The position numbers and the translations under genes are program-made. A stretch of DNA of 64,000 bases from the NCBI GenBank assembly GCA_030035585.1, contig CM057482.1, positions 14,495,001-14,559,000 on the forward strand. The letters are read 5' to 3'. Below the pieces are notes generated by a model. It was not told the DNA's origin, ran no database searches, and saw only the letters and a program-made list of their open reading frames with translations. Origin of the DNA: Dugong dugon (lineage: Eukaryota > Chordata > Mammalia > Sirenia > Dugongidae). Positions 38,750 through 48,954 of the stretch are shown here, in pieces; within the stretch, counting starts at the first letter, position 1, and each line of letters opens with the position of its first letter.

Positions 38750-38872
38750 CACCATGAATGCCAAGGAGGATGCTAAGTGGCTTCAGTGGGTGACATACCA
38801 GTTTGAGACATGGCGGGAAAAGACTGAAAGATCAGCCTGCAAGAATTCAAAACAGCCCTGAACATGAAAGAG
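38750..38872 (+). pseudogene. NOX5: NOX5 coding exon 2 (EF-hand 1), frameshifted
   Basis: Enters in phase 2 (AG|C) and reads STMNAKEDAKWLQWVTYQFET. Then 20 bases (38811-38830) stand where human has 21. After that the expected ISLQEFKTALNMKE continues in the +1 frame. The upstream frame hits TGA at 38859-38861. The donor is GAG|GCAAGT, a GC-type donor with otherwise ideal consensus. The acceptor CCCCAG is good. Confidence 0.9.
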
Positions 38873-39457
38873 GCAAGTGTCTACTCTGGAAGTGGGGGCC
38901 CTACATTCATATTTTATAGAGGAAGAGCAGCCATGTTCTCCAAACACAGTGCTTGTAAGGAAAGAAAAGGGAGCTCCCCTGAATTCCCCTGGGCTTGAGG
39001 TCTCCACCTTTGGCCAGGTTGGGAGGGGTGTGTTTCATTTTCTGCTACTGGCATCCTCCCACCCCAATTCATAGATGTGCCTTCTGGGGTCTTCAAAACA
39101 ACACATGAAGTTGGAAATCAGTAGTTTGTCAAATCTTAAGAAATACTATTGACCTTACTAGCCTCATGGGCATAGTTGATGCTATGACTTAAGCTTCCTT
39201 CCAGAAATAGCTTTTCAATGGTTTGTATCTGTTAAAACCCTGATTGCATTGCCACATCATTCCTGGTCCTCTCTTCTTGTCCTAGATCCCCGCCCACTCC
39301 TGTAACAGCCTGCAGGCTTGACAAAAGGTGGGGGAAGGAGCAGAGCAATGGGAGGAATGAGCCTACAAATGCCAACCTCTCCCCAAGTTGTCCTGTGGGC
39401 TACCTTAGGTGGTGGCCTGTGTCCTTAATAGGGACTAGCCATCTGAATGCCCCTATT
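38873..39457. other. NOX5 intron 2, no feature recognised
   Basis: Nothing identified before the AfroSINE at 39458. Confidence 0.4.
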
Positions 39458-39658
39458 GGGAGTCTCTGGGTGGTGCAAATGGGTAACATGCTCAGCTGCA
39501 CTGAAAGGTTGGAAGTTCAAGTCCACCCAGAGGTGCCCTGAAAGAAAGGTCAGGTGATTTCTGAAAAATCAGACATTGAAAACTCTATGGAGCACAGTTC
39601 TACTCTGACACACATGGGGTCACCATGAGTTGGAATCAACTTGAGGGCAACTGGTTTA
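39458..39658 (+). mobile_element. AfroSINE (type B)
   Basis: GGGAGTCTCTGGGTGGTGC head, then AAATCAGACATTGAAAAC and CACATGGGGTCACCATG. Confidence 0.92.
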
Positions 39659-40599
39659 GTTGATTCAGGGGACTCTCACTTGCTGGTACCAGGGATACTG
39701 CTCAGAACTCTAAATGCCACGCCTTCTTCCATAGCAAATATGGGGAAGGAAGGAAAGTTCCATTTTGCCTATCATAACAGGAGCCTGCAAAACATCTTAA
39801 GATAAAGACTATTCAGGATGTTAGAAAGTGATGAAGACGTTACCCAAGAGAACTAGAGGAAAAAGGCAGGGCTGATGTCTGTCCCCACTAGCTCCTTGTA
39901 AACTCCTCAAGAGTTACATTAGGTCAGACTCTAAAGCCCTGAAGGCTCCTCCCTCCGCCTCAAGGGGAGCATGCCAAGGCATGACATTTCTGGGACACGG
40001 ATGCAAACCTGTCTAGTTAATTTCCATAGTACATGATTTTACAGTGAATGAATGAACAGGCATTTAAGAAAAAGCCTTAAGTGTAGGCTGTAGGTAGCCT
40101 TAAGGCAAAGAGAAGGAAAAAAAACCGTAGGTATTCAAGTGGCACGTACACTACAAGTCCTTCCCAGATTCACTTTCACTTATCCCTTGGGGTCACCCCA
40201 AGGTGGATGAGACAGGGCTTGGGAGTAACCTGCAGAAGGACCCTTTTCTCATGTTGGGTGAGGGGCCATCCAACGTCTGGACCGCAAGGCTAACGGGGCT
40301 GTGGCTTGTAGGGGGCAGAGAGCCTATGCAAATGACCTGGTCCAGGGGGCCAGAGGGGAGCTGGGGCCCAAACACAGGTCCATCCTTGCTGAAGGATCTC
40401 AACATTTCTTTCACTGGAGCCCAAACTTGCTCTCAGCAAGCCTGGTCGGCATGGACACTGCCTCATGGTGTGGCCGCATGGGGCCCATCACACGCTGTGT
40501 TCAGGCACCTGGTCCTCCCCTATATACTTGGAGACAGTGAATGAAATCAGAGCCCAGGTCCAGTGGCCACACGTGTGTATCTCCCTTCTCTGACCACAG
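39659..40599. other. NOX5 intron 2, no feature recognised
   Basis: Shadow frames only. It ends with CTTCTCTGACCACAG, the acceptor of exon 3. Confidence 0.45.
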
Positions 40600-40747
40600 T
40601 CCTTCTTTGCTGAGCGATTCTGCACGCTGTTTGACTCAGACAGAAGCGGCACCATCACCCTCCAGGAGCTGCAGGAGGCACTGGCTCTGCTCATTCACGG
40701 CAGAACCATGGACAAACTCAAATTCCTCTTCCAGGTGTATGTTGATG
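40600..40747 (+). pseudogene. NOX5: NOX5 coding exon 3 (EF-hand 2 and start of EF-hand 3)
   Basis: Enters in phase 0 and reads SFFAERFCTLFDSDRSGTIT and on to FLFQVYVDG. The loop DSDRSGTITLQE is a complete canonical EF-hand. At the exon end, GTG TAT GTT GAT G is three bases shorter than the human coding of VYDID, removing the first Asp of the next loop. The donor G|GTAAAG is intact, phase 1. Confidence 0.9.
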
Positions 40748-41156
40748 GTAAAGGCTCCTCCTGGGGGTGGGACACAGTAAGCAGGGGACAAAAGGACCCA
40801 GCATGACTCATAAAGGGCCACCCAGACCCTCCAAGGCCCAGCATGGGGCTCTTCCTCCAGGTGAGGCTGTCCAGCCCTCCCTTGGTGGTCTCCCCCACCC
40901 ACCCCAGGTTCTCTCCCTCTCATCCCTGCCCCATTGGGTGGAGGGAAAGGAAGAGTGGGAAAGATGGTCTGGCCCAGGAGACAAATGCCCTTTACTAAAC
41001 TCCCCATAAGCCAGAACTTCCTTTTGTTCCTTTCTATGTTTAAAAAAGTAATTACTGTTTTGCTTTTTCCTTATTATAATGAGATATGTTCACTATGAAC
41101 ATTTTAGTACAGAAAAGTATAAAGAAGAAAGCAAAAATCACCCAAAATCTTTTGAT
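40748..41156. other. NOX5 intron 3, no feature recognised
   Basis: No feature other than AT-rich old-repeat wording from about 41030. Confidence 0.4.
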
Positions 41157-41297
41157 ATTGTTGTTAGTGTTGTTAGGTGCCATATGGTTGGTTCTGACTC
41201 ACAGTGACCCTGTATGTATAACAGAATGAAACACTGCCTGGGCCTGAGCCATGCTCACAATCGTTGTTATGCTTGTGCTTTTGCTTTACCAACTTCT
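41157..41297 (-). mobile_element. RTE/BovB 3'-end fragment
   Basis: GTTGTTAGGTGCCATATGG and AACAGAATGAAACACTGCC match the 3' ends of the elements at 27175 and 35478. A CA run follows at 41307-41321. Confidence 0.8.
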
Positions 41298-41529
41298 AAC
41301 TTTTCACACACACACACACAGATGCCCTATGCACATCTGTTTTAAAACAAAATGGGATTATACATAATGCCTTCTTTTCACTGAACAATTTAAACATCTT
41401 TTCATACGAGACTATATCAATTTATAGCATTATTTTTTGTGGCTGTATCATACTCTGTCGTATGTATATGATCACATGTGCCGTGCTACACGGCCTAATA
41501 ATCTATTTTAACTATTAAGTTAAAAACAC

Positions 41530-41745
41530 ATACTCTAAGGCCAGACTATCTAGGCTGAAATCTCAGTTCTACCACTGATTAACTATTTCTATGCCTCAAT
41601 TTCTTTATCTATAAAATAGGAATGAGAATAATAATAGTACCTACTCTAAGGTTGATATGAGAATTAACTTAGTTGACTTATATAAAGTGCTCAGAACAGT
41701 GTCTAGCATAGGATATATCCTTTATATGTGTCAACTATTATTACT
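41530..41745 (+). mobile_element. MIR SINE
   Basis: TCTACCACTGATTAACTAT, ATGCCTCAATTTCTTTATCT and AGTGCTCAGAACAGTGTC follow the MIR order. Confidence 0.75.
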
Positions 41746-42779
41746 ACTATTTGTCCAAACCCCTGTTATCAAAGAATTCCATTGTTTTTCTTTTCTTTTT
41801 TTTGCATTATAAACAACGCTGCAATGAACATCCTGGTGTGCACATCTTTGATGACTTATTTGATTATTTTCTTAGCATAAATTCCTAGAAAGGCTTACGC
41901 TGCACATTCATGCAGGACATTTCAAAGTAAAGGCAACCAAATATACACAGATAGCCTGAGTAGACTGAGACCGGCAGTCTTCTGTCAGGTCACAGCCTTG
42001 GCCTCTTCTGCACCCTGTCTTGAGAGCACCCCTGACTTCCAGGGCTGGCCAGTCTTCCCTGGTTCTGGGACCACCACAGCCCCTTCTTCAGTTGCTGGCG
42101 CTCCCCTAGATCCTGTAGGTGCCTTCCTCTGTGACACAGACCCTTTCCCAGCTCGCACATCTAGGGTTTCCTTGGGGTGGACCCCGGTTGTTTAGGGTGC
42201 CAGCGGGAGCTGGGGCTGCACCTTTTCTTCAGAGGGGAGCCAACGCGGGTCTGTTCTCCAAAAGGAGCAATACATCCTCTTGGCTAGTGAAGACAAGAGG
42301 GAGGAGCTGGGGGAGAGGAAGAGCTTCAGAAGAGACTGCGAGGAAGGACTGCCGCTGTTTCCTCAGGCATGAATGCAACTTCCCCATTTTTAACCCCAGA
42401 AAGCTCACAGGGCTCTGTAGATTAAGGAAGCAAGTTTATTTTCTGGGCAGATGGTCTTGAAAGTTGAGTAGTACTCAGATTCTGGAGAAAGGCATCCACC
42501 GAGGCCAAAGCGTCTCCATGCTTGGGAAGGCGTCCATCTTTGGTAAGCTAGGCGGTAGGGAGCCATGGAAGGTTTCTGAGCTGGGGGTGACATTTTGTCC
42601 TTTAGTTGCCTGGTCTTCACCTCAGAGGTGAGTTGGCTGGCAGAAAGCTGGAGGTAGGCGAACAGGAAAAATATCTTAAACCGCCCGACCCGATGCAATG
42701 TTTCTGCAGGGCGGGGAAGTCTGCAGGGGGTAATGGGTAGGCACCCCTCCCCATGAGGTTCCATCCCCACCCCGCGCCG
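41746..42779. other. NOX5 intron 3, end part
   Basis: No repeat or gene recognised with confidence. GC content rises toward exon 4. Confidence 0.4.
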
Positions 42780-42990
42780 GCAGAGGCTCCAACGACCCGG
42801 ACGAGCTCCGCACGGTGCTACAGTCTTGCCTGCGCGAGAGCGCCATCTTGCTGCCCGACAAGAAGCTGGACCAGCTGACGCTGGCGCTCTTTGAGTCCGC
42901 GGGCGAGGACGGCAGCGGTGCCATCACCTTCGACGAGCTCCGCGACGAGCTGCAGCGCTTCCCTGGCGTCATGGAGAACCTGACCATCAG
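42780..42990 (+). pseudogene. NOX5: NOX5 coding exon 4 (EF-hands 3 and 4), acceptor lost
   Basis: The expected start is 42780 (GC AGA GGC TCC AAC GAC), but the two bases before it are CG instead of AG. AG dinucleotides at 42782-42783 and 42784-42785 are the nearest substitutes. Only the second (exon start 42786) keeps frame, losing two residues. From there the exon is open through DPDELRTVLQSCLRESA, ALFESAGEDGSGAITFDELR and FPGVMENLTI. EF-hand 4 has Gly in place of the first Asp of its loop, and EF-hand 3 has Asn at the hydrophobic position 8. Donor AG|GTACCG is intact, phase 2. Confidence 0.88.
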
Positions 42991-43284
42991 GTACCGCCCG
43001 GTCTCCGGCCCAGACCTTAGCCGCCAGGATGGTATCCGATCAGACTCCGGGGTGGCCAGTTCTCACTAGGGGGCGGGGCCCCGTTCCGCCCCGCCCCGGC
43101 CCCGCCCCCGCCCCGCCCCGCCCCCGCCCTTGCGCCTGCCGGGCCCGGGTCCGAAACCCCCAGCTCATCTCCGGCCCCAGCCCAGCCTAGCCCAGCCCAG
43201 CCAGTCGTCTCCTAGGGTACGAAGGTCTGTCCTGCAGGGCAGCTATTGTCATACTTCCATTTTCTGCAGTATCCCTTCAGAATC

Positions 43285-43610
43285 AGCTCACAGTATCAAG
43301 CCCCTACTATGTGCTGGGCACTTTTACTCCTATTAGTGAATTTTACAGCAACGCCCATTTTATAAAAGGAAACTGAAGCCAGGAGGTGAAGCAACGTGCC
43401 TAGAATCACATAATTAGCAAAGGCAGCCACTGATTCATCAAATATTGGTTGAGCAGTTACTATGTCCCAAGCACTTTTTGAGTAATCTCCGTACGGTAGC
43501 GAATGAAGTTCCCATCCTCGAGGCGGAGCCACGTATATATACCAATAAACAAATACATAAACTAAAGCAATCGAAAACGGATAAGTGCTAAGGGGAAAAT
43601 AAATAGAGTG
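43285..43610 (+). repeat. Ancient mammalian repeat fragments
   Basis: CCCCTACTATGTGCTGGGC, AAGGAAACTGAAGCCAGGAGG and then GAGCAGTTACTATGTCCCAAGC are old-repeat wording. The family is not named. Confidence 0.45.
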
Positions 43611-43776
43611 CAATGGCAGACGCAGATTCGCCTGACTCCAAGGTCTGAATGGTGTCGGTTTTGTAGTTCATTCTTTTTGTGTACTAGCTTTTTTTTGTGG
43701 GCTATTTACTATAGCATGTCTCAGATTCCTCGATTCTTCTCAATTGCTCTTTTTTAATTGGGTAGTAAGAAAAAGT

Positions 43777-43932
43777 AGGAGCCCTGGTGGCGCAGTGGTT
43801 AAGAGCTACGGCTGCGGTCGGTAGTTGGAATTCACCAGCCTCTCCTAGGAAACCCCATGGGGCAGTTCTACTCTGTCCTGTAGGGTCGCTCTGAGTCGGA
43901 ATCGACTCGACGGCAAGAGGTTTGGTTTTTGG
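43777..43932 (+). mobile_element. AfroSINE (type A), young-looking
   Basis: Very close to the consensus: GGAGCCCTGGTGGCGCAGTG, then GTCGCTCTGAGTCGGAATCG and ACTCGACGGCAAGAGG. CpG sites are largely retained. Confidence 0.94.
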
Positions 43933-44099
43933 TTCACCCCATTTACTAGCTGTATGTCTGTGAGCGAGTCACTTGACTTCTCTGTTTCCCTGAGCCGCAA
44001 GACTTCAAAGAGTGGATTGGGTACCACGGGAGAGGGGTCTCTAGGTTCACACTCGGGTGGTGCCGCCGAGTCTCTGTGAGCCAAGCCCCTCTTTCACAG

Positions 44100-44333
44100 C
44101 GCCGCCCAATGGCTGACTCCCCGCTCCGCCCGGCCGCGCCCGCGCCGGCCGCGCCCCCGACCCTCGCCTACCGGCACAACCACCGCAGCCAGCTGCTCTG
44201 CCCGGCCGCCTACTGGGTCCTCTGCGTGCTGCTCTTTGCCTTGGCCGCGAGCGCGCCCCGGGCGCTCGGCGCCAGCATCATGGTGGCCAGAGGCTGCGGC
44301 CGGTGCCTGAACTTTAACTGCAGCTTCATCGCG
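44100..44333 (+). pseudogene. NOX5: NOX5 coding exon 5 (linker and first transmembrane helix), frameshifted
   Basis: Enters in phase 2 (AG|C) and reads SAAQWLTP in the expected frame. The transmembrane part (LAYRHNHRSQLLCPAAYW, VLLFALAASA, CGRCLNFNCSFIA) lies in another frame. The exon has 234 bases where 235 are needed for phase 0 at its end. The missing base lies in the Pro/Arg-coding GC-rich stretch before TAC at about 44168. The original frame ends at TGA 44308-44310. Acceptor TTTCACAG and donor GCG|GTAGGG are good. Confidence 0.9.
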
Positions 44334-44821
44334 GTAGGGCTCCGCTGGCATGATGGGGGGAAAGCGGCGCGGGGGCGGGGGGTGATGTAGGCTTCTCGAA
44401 GGCCAAGGAACTCACACGTGGACACCTGGAACGCCTGGCCAACACTCAGCGGTGGAGGCTGAGGCCCCCAGAGGGGCAGTGACTGATCCACGGTCACACA
44501 GCCAGTTAATAATAATAAATAGCTGGCGTTTATTGAACACTTACTACGTGCCAGTCACCGTGCCAAGCACTTTTCATTTGATCCTATGGCGGGCCTTGAG
44601 GAGATGGCCTGGCTCCCGGGCAGGGCTCCAAAGAGAGAACACTTCCAGTGGCCTTGAACGCCAGACTAAATAGCTGGAATGTGATCCTCTGGAATGTGAC
44701 AGTGAGTGAGGTCACTAAGCATTTTTGATCATACGCTCATATAATTAAAAACAACAACAACCCTCCCAATATCCCAATACATGTTTATTTATTTAGAATT
44801 ATATACATGCTCTGTTATCAT

Positions 44822-45026
44822 CAGGAGTCCCTAGGTGGTGCAAACGGTTAAGTGCTTGATTACTAGCTAAAAAGTTGGCAGTTCGAACCCACCCAGAGGT
44901 GTCTTGGAAGACAGGCCTGGCAATCTGCTCCCAAAAGGTCACAGTCTTGAAAACCCTGTGGAGCAGCTCTGCTCTGCACAAACTGGGTCACCATGAGTTG
45001 GAATCGACTAGACAGCAGCTAACAAC
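44822..45026 (+). mobile_element. AfroSINE (type B)
   Basis: AGGAGTCCCTAGGTGGTGC head, GAACCCACCCAGAGGTGTC and TGGGTCACCATGAGTTGG. Confidence 0.93.
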
Positions 45027-45303
45027 ATTATCGTTACCTATTGGACTCCCACAGCACAATATAACTATCAGGCAAAATTCATTGTTAATGATCATGGATA
45101 GCCATCTCTAGTTCAAATACTCGTCTGGGTAATAATATCAGCTTCTTGTCAGAAAGGGCTTTATTTTTAACCTCAAACTGACTGACAAAGAGTTCATACC
45201 AGGAGTTGGAGACATGTGGGCTCGTTTTCTTGATCATTTGCTCTTGCATTATCAGCACTATCTTCAATCTGTAGTTTCTCTACAGGTGCTCTTTTTAAGC
45301 TAT

Positions 45304-45515
45304 GAACCAAAACCAAACCCATTGCCATCGAGTGGGTTCCAACTCTCAGCGATCCTATAGGACAGAGTAGAACTGCCCCATAGGGTTTCCAAGGCTGTAA
45401 TCTTTACTGAAGCAAACTGTCACATCTTTCTCCCATGGAGCGTGCTACTGGGTTCAAACCACCAATCTTTGGGTTAGCAGCTGAGTGCTTAACCACTGCG
45501 CCACCAGAGCTCCTT
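45304..45515 (-). mobile_element. AfroSINE (type A) with 13-bp target duplication
   Basis: Flanked by CTTTTTAAGCTAT at 45291-45303 and 45516-45528. The minus-strand copy is full length with the internal insert. Confidence 0.95.
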
Positions 45516-45528
45516 CTTTTTAAGCTAT

Positions 45529-46062
45529 TTATCCTTTTTTGCGAAGGGAAGTTTAGTTTAAGTTAGCTTAGTTAAAACCAGATAATGTCATCTGCAAGTC
45601 TACATATCTGGATGCACACAAATACACTGAAAGCAAACGAGCAAGTGAGGGAGCCTCCGTGGACGGCTCTGCGTTTTGGAAGGCCCGGTCCTCCCCAGGC
45701 ACCTCGAGACCCACACGTGGCATGTGCCTGTCTGACATACAGACTGAATGAGGGCACCGTGTCAGCGCAGATATTAAATATTAGTGAAAGCTTATGGTGC
45801 TCTCAGGTGTTCAGATAAAAAGTAATGCAGGCAGACATTCTGTAACACTGTCTCTTCCCACTGCGGTGGATTCTGGAGACCCCACTTTGGAGACCCCAGC
45901 TGTGGACCTGGGGCAACCAGTGATGGCTGGGAACAGGGGGGCATGGTGATCGGGCCAGTTCAAGAAGTACAACCAGTCAGGGAGGATGCAGGGAGACAGC
46001 TGGAGAGGGGACAGGGCAGAGAGAGAGTGAGTGAGGCAGGCTGTCTGTAACTTTTGGGCCAG
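45529..46062. other. NOX5 intron 5, end part
   Basis: No feature recognised. It ends in CTTTTGGGCCAG. Confidence 0.45.
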
Positions 46063-46216
46063 GTGCTGATGCTCAGGTGCTGCCTCACCTGGCTGCGGTC
46101 CACGAGGCTGGCTCAGGTCCTGCCGCTGGACCAGACCATCCAGTTCCACCAGGTCATGGGCTACATGGTGGTTGGGCTCTCCCTTGTGCACACTGTAGCC
46201 CATGTTGTAAATTTTG
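46063..46216 (+). pseudogene. NOX5: NOX5 coding exon 6 (haem-binding helices), intact exon
   Basis: Phase 0 in, phase 1 out (TTTTG|GTGAGT). Reads VLMLRCCLTWLRSTRLAQVL, then LDQTIQFHQVMGY and VGLSLVHTVAHVVNF. The His residues of the HQ and VHTVAH segments, expected to hold haem iron in the NOX core, are present. No lesion. Confidence 0.93.
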
Positions 46217-46477
46217 GTGAGTGGCCTGGTGGAGGAGGGGACCTGGGGGAGGGAGCCTGGATCTTCTCACAAACCACTCAGTTACCCAGCCCTTAGCCTA
46301 GGACATGGGCGCAGCCCCTCTGGGTCCTGCCTGCCCAGTGGGTGGAGAAGGGGTGGCCTGGGGAAGCTGGCTGTCTGGACCAAAGTCCTTGCCTATACTG
46401 GTATTGGATGGGAGGGGTGGAGGACCCAGAGGGAAGGTGGCCTGGGAAGAAAGACCTCAGCTTGTGCGTGTCTTCAG

Positions 46478-46659
46478 TGCTCCAGGCTCAGTCCCAGGCC
46501 AGCCCCTTGCAGTCCGGGGAGCTGCTGCCCATCACGAGACCTGGCGTTGGCTGGGCCCATGTCCCAGCACTCCCGACGTGAACTGGGGTGGCTCTGCTGC
46601 TGCTACTCCTCATGTTCTCCTGCTCCAGCTCCTGCGTCTGCAGAAGCGGCCACTTCGCG
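46478..46659 (+). pseudogene. NOX5: NOX5 coding exon 7, in-frame stop and lost donor
   Basis: Enters in phase 1 (G|TG CTC CAG) and reads VLQAQSQASPLQSGELL, then RPGVGWAHVPALPT, then TGA at 46579-46581. The same frame continues beyond the stop with TGVALLLLLMFSCSSSC and CRSGHFA, so this is a point lesion in an otherwise aligned exon. At the exon end the expected GT is AT (GCG|ATGTCC, 46660-46661). Confidence 0.93.
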
Positions 46660-46904
46660 ATGTCCCATCCCCTGCCCCTTTGCCTCTCCCCAAGTCAGGC
46701 TCCCTGCCTGTTCTTACTGTGTCCCCTCTAACTTAGCCTAGAGCCATGGCCCAGGAAGGTCCCAGGCTATTCTGCTTATTATTTGCATGTAATTTGGGTT
46801 CTGCCATTTAATCTCCAGTTCACATGAGAATATTTTGCTTTGGAAGATTCTGCCTTTTCACTGGTTTATCATCTCGCCCTAATTGGATTGGGCTGAGCTC
46901 AAGA

Positions 46905-47145
46905 CAGCAGAGGGTAGAAAGGAACACAGGCTCACCAGGGTTCAAATCCCCACCTCGCTACTGGCTGGTCACTCAAACTTTCTGAGCCTCAGTTTTCTCA
47001 TCTGTAAAATGGAGGTGTAATTCTCTACCTTTTGAAGTTACTTTAGAAATTAAATGAGATAATATAGTTATAATGTCTTAGAGAAAACAATATGAGATAA
47101 TAATGAAGCCACTAACTATATACCTGGCACAGAGGTGCTCAGAAA
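46905..47145 (+). mobile_element. MIR SINE
   Basis: GGGTTCAAATCCCCACCTC, TGAGCCTCAGTTTTCTCATC and AAATTAAATGAGATAATATA follow the MIR consensus well. Confidence 0.8.
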
Positions 47146-47822
47146 AAATTAGTTCGATTCTTCACTTCCCTCTCTCTAGCCTCCTCAACAGGAGGTCACA
47201 GGGGCCTTGGTTTGGAGACCCTGGCTGTCTTCTAAACTGACCTGGCCACATAGAAATAAACAGATACAGAACACTTCCTCTGGGACCAGCAGAAGTTGGA
47301 ATCAACATCCTCATTTGACGGATGAGGAATCTGATGCTCAGGAAAGTTCATTACTTGCCCAAGTGTTCATGGCCAGTCACTAGCGGAGTAGGCATTAAAA
47401 CTCAGTGTTCGAATCCAGTCCCTTGCTCTTTCTTCCCATTCTTAGAAAGCCATTGCTGTCTTCCCTTTCTTTGCCCTGAGAAAGGGTCAGTGGGGTGGGC
47501 ACACTGATGCTCCCCTTGTCCCAGCCCATGATCCTTTTGGGGGTGCCCCACCTTGCCTAGAACATCCCCAGGCAGATGTTTGCCTCTGGCAGGAATCTTT
47601 CTTCACAGACACCCTTACTGAGCCCAGAACAAAGAATCCATGAAGCTTCCCAAGCCCAACCTCCTTCTCTTCCCAGTCCCCTAAGTTCCCAGGAGAGGCT
47701 GTGTATTATGGTCCAGGCTCTGGGCACCATCCTAGCTTTGAGGATGGGCCTGAACCCTGCTCTATTCCATGCCCCAACCCACACCTTTAGCTCTGGCTGT
47801 TTACTCCTCCCTCCCCCGACAG
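47146..47822. other. NOX5 intron 7, no feature recognised
   Basis: A MIR-like fragment is possible at 47290-47430 (GATGAGGAATCTGATGCTC). It ends in CCTCCCCCGACAG. Confidence 0.4.
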
Positions 47823-48005
47823 GTGTTCTATTGGACCCACCTGTCCTACCTCCCCATATGGGGGTTGCTTATCGTGCACGGGCTCAACTTCTGGAAGTGG
47901 CTGCTGGTCCCCGGCATCTTGTTCTTCCTGGAAAAGGTCATCGGACTGGCGGCATCCCTCATGGCAGCCCTGTGCATTGTGGAAGTTAACCTCCTCCCCT
48001 CCAAG
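47823..48005 (+). pseudogene. NOX5: NOX5 coding exon 8 (transmembrane and haem region), intact exon
   Basis: 61 codons, phase 0 to 0: VFYWTHLSYLPIWGLLIVHG, then NFWKWLLVPGILFFLEKVIG, then MAALCIVEVNLLPSK. Two His residues (WTHL, VHG) are kept. Acceptor CGACAG and donor AAG|GTGCGA are usable. No lesion. Confidence 0.94.
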
Positions 48006-48400
48006 GTGCGAGGGGACCTTCCGCATCTAACCCTGAGAGGCTACGGGGAGCCACAGGTGGTGGGTGGAACAGTTGGGTTCCCTGTTAGTCCCTGAGGAAT
48101 AAGGGAATAGTGTCACCCCACCACTGCCAAAGAGGTAAGCAAAGGGCAAGACCTGTCCAGCCCTCCAGGAGTGCTGTGATTAAAATGGTGTGGGGGCGGC
48201 GTCTGACCTCCTCTAACTTCACATGGGGAAGGGACCAAGATCGATAGCCCCAGACTGATTCCTATGAGGCAGAGGCCAGATATACCTCCTCTCTCTGCCA
48301 TCTTTAACTGATTCTGACACCAACCATCCCTCCCACAGCACTCTCTACTTCTCTGCTGGGTTCGATGATTCGTTGTAATGGCACAGAACTCACAGACAGT
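48006..48400. other. NOX5 intron 8, no feature recognised
   Basis: Nothing identified. Confidence 0.4.
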
Positions 48401-48950
48401 ACTCATGATTATGGGGTTTATTATGGAAGTAACAGGTTACATCAGGTTCAGGAACGCTCAGGATACAGTTCTTCCATGAGGATAGCTTCTTCCCAGCCAT
48501 GCCACAGGCACACCTCTCTCTGGCCCCTCCGCCTCTGCCCTGCTCAGGGGCAAGCGTTACAAAGCTCTTTTAGCTCTGCCAGTAAGCGCCCGGAGGCAGC
48601 CCACTCCATCAGTAAGCCTCGGCCCAAAGGCACTCAGCTTTCTCACTCCATGCGCCAGGAAGCCCACCGCCCTGTCTCCTGCCACCATTTCTCTTCTGCC
48701 GCTTATCTGCCTCTCCTTCCTTGGTGGTGGCAGGATCCTCTCTCTGCTCTGGAATTGGCTCTTTTTTAAGGCAAAATTGACCAATCCCCTTGGTGGGCCA
48801 CAAATGCCTTATTTGCACAGTTCCATCCAGCCACTTGGGTGGGAGTTACAAGCCCATGGCGAGAAAGGCCACACAAAAGCGATCCAACCCACTGCAGATG
48901 CTTTAGGAAGGAGCAGGCAGGGTACTATTAATGGTCTGGGTAGAACAGTC
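48400..48950. repeat. Possible LTR-like repeat, unclassified
   Basis: The stretch around GGGGTTTATTATGGAAGTAA to TGGTGGGCCACAAATGCC resembles retroviral-LTR-like mammalian repeats, but I cannot define its ends. Confidence 0.3.
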
Positions 48951-48954
48951 TCAG

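Larger units (their letters stand above)
42770..44400. promoter_or_regulatory. CpG-rich region over exons 4-5 with GC-box array
   Basis: Exons 4 and 5 and the start of intron 4 are very rich in C, G and CpG. At 43078-43129 there is an array of CCCCGCCCC-type GC boxes (Sp1-like). CpG islands inside genes can be alternative promoters. EF-hand-less short NOX5 transcripts are known in human, but no start site can be shown here. Confidence 0.5.

Noticed and set aside
40203-40544. 113-codon frame just upstream of NOX5 exon 3
   Set aside because: Considered as the human 28-residue alternative segment of NOX5, but there is no similarity and it lies in intron 2.
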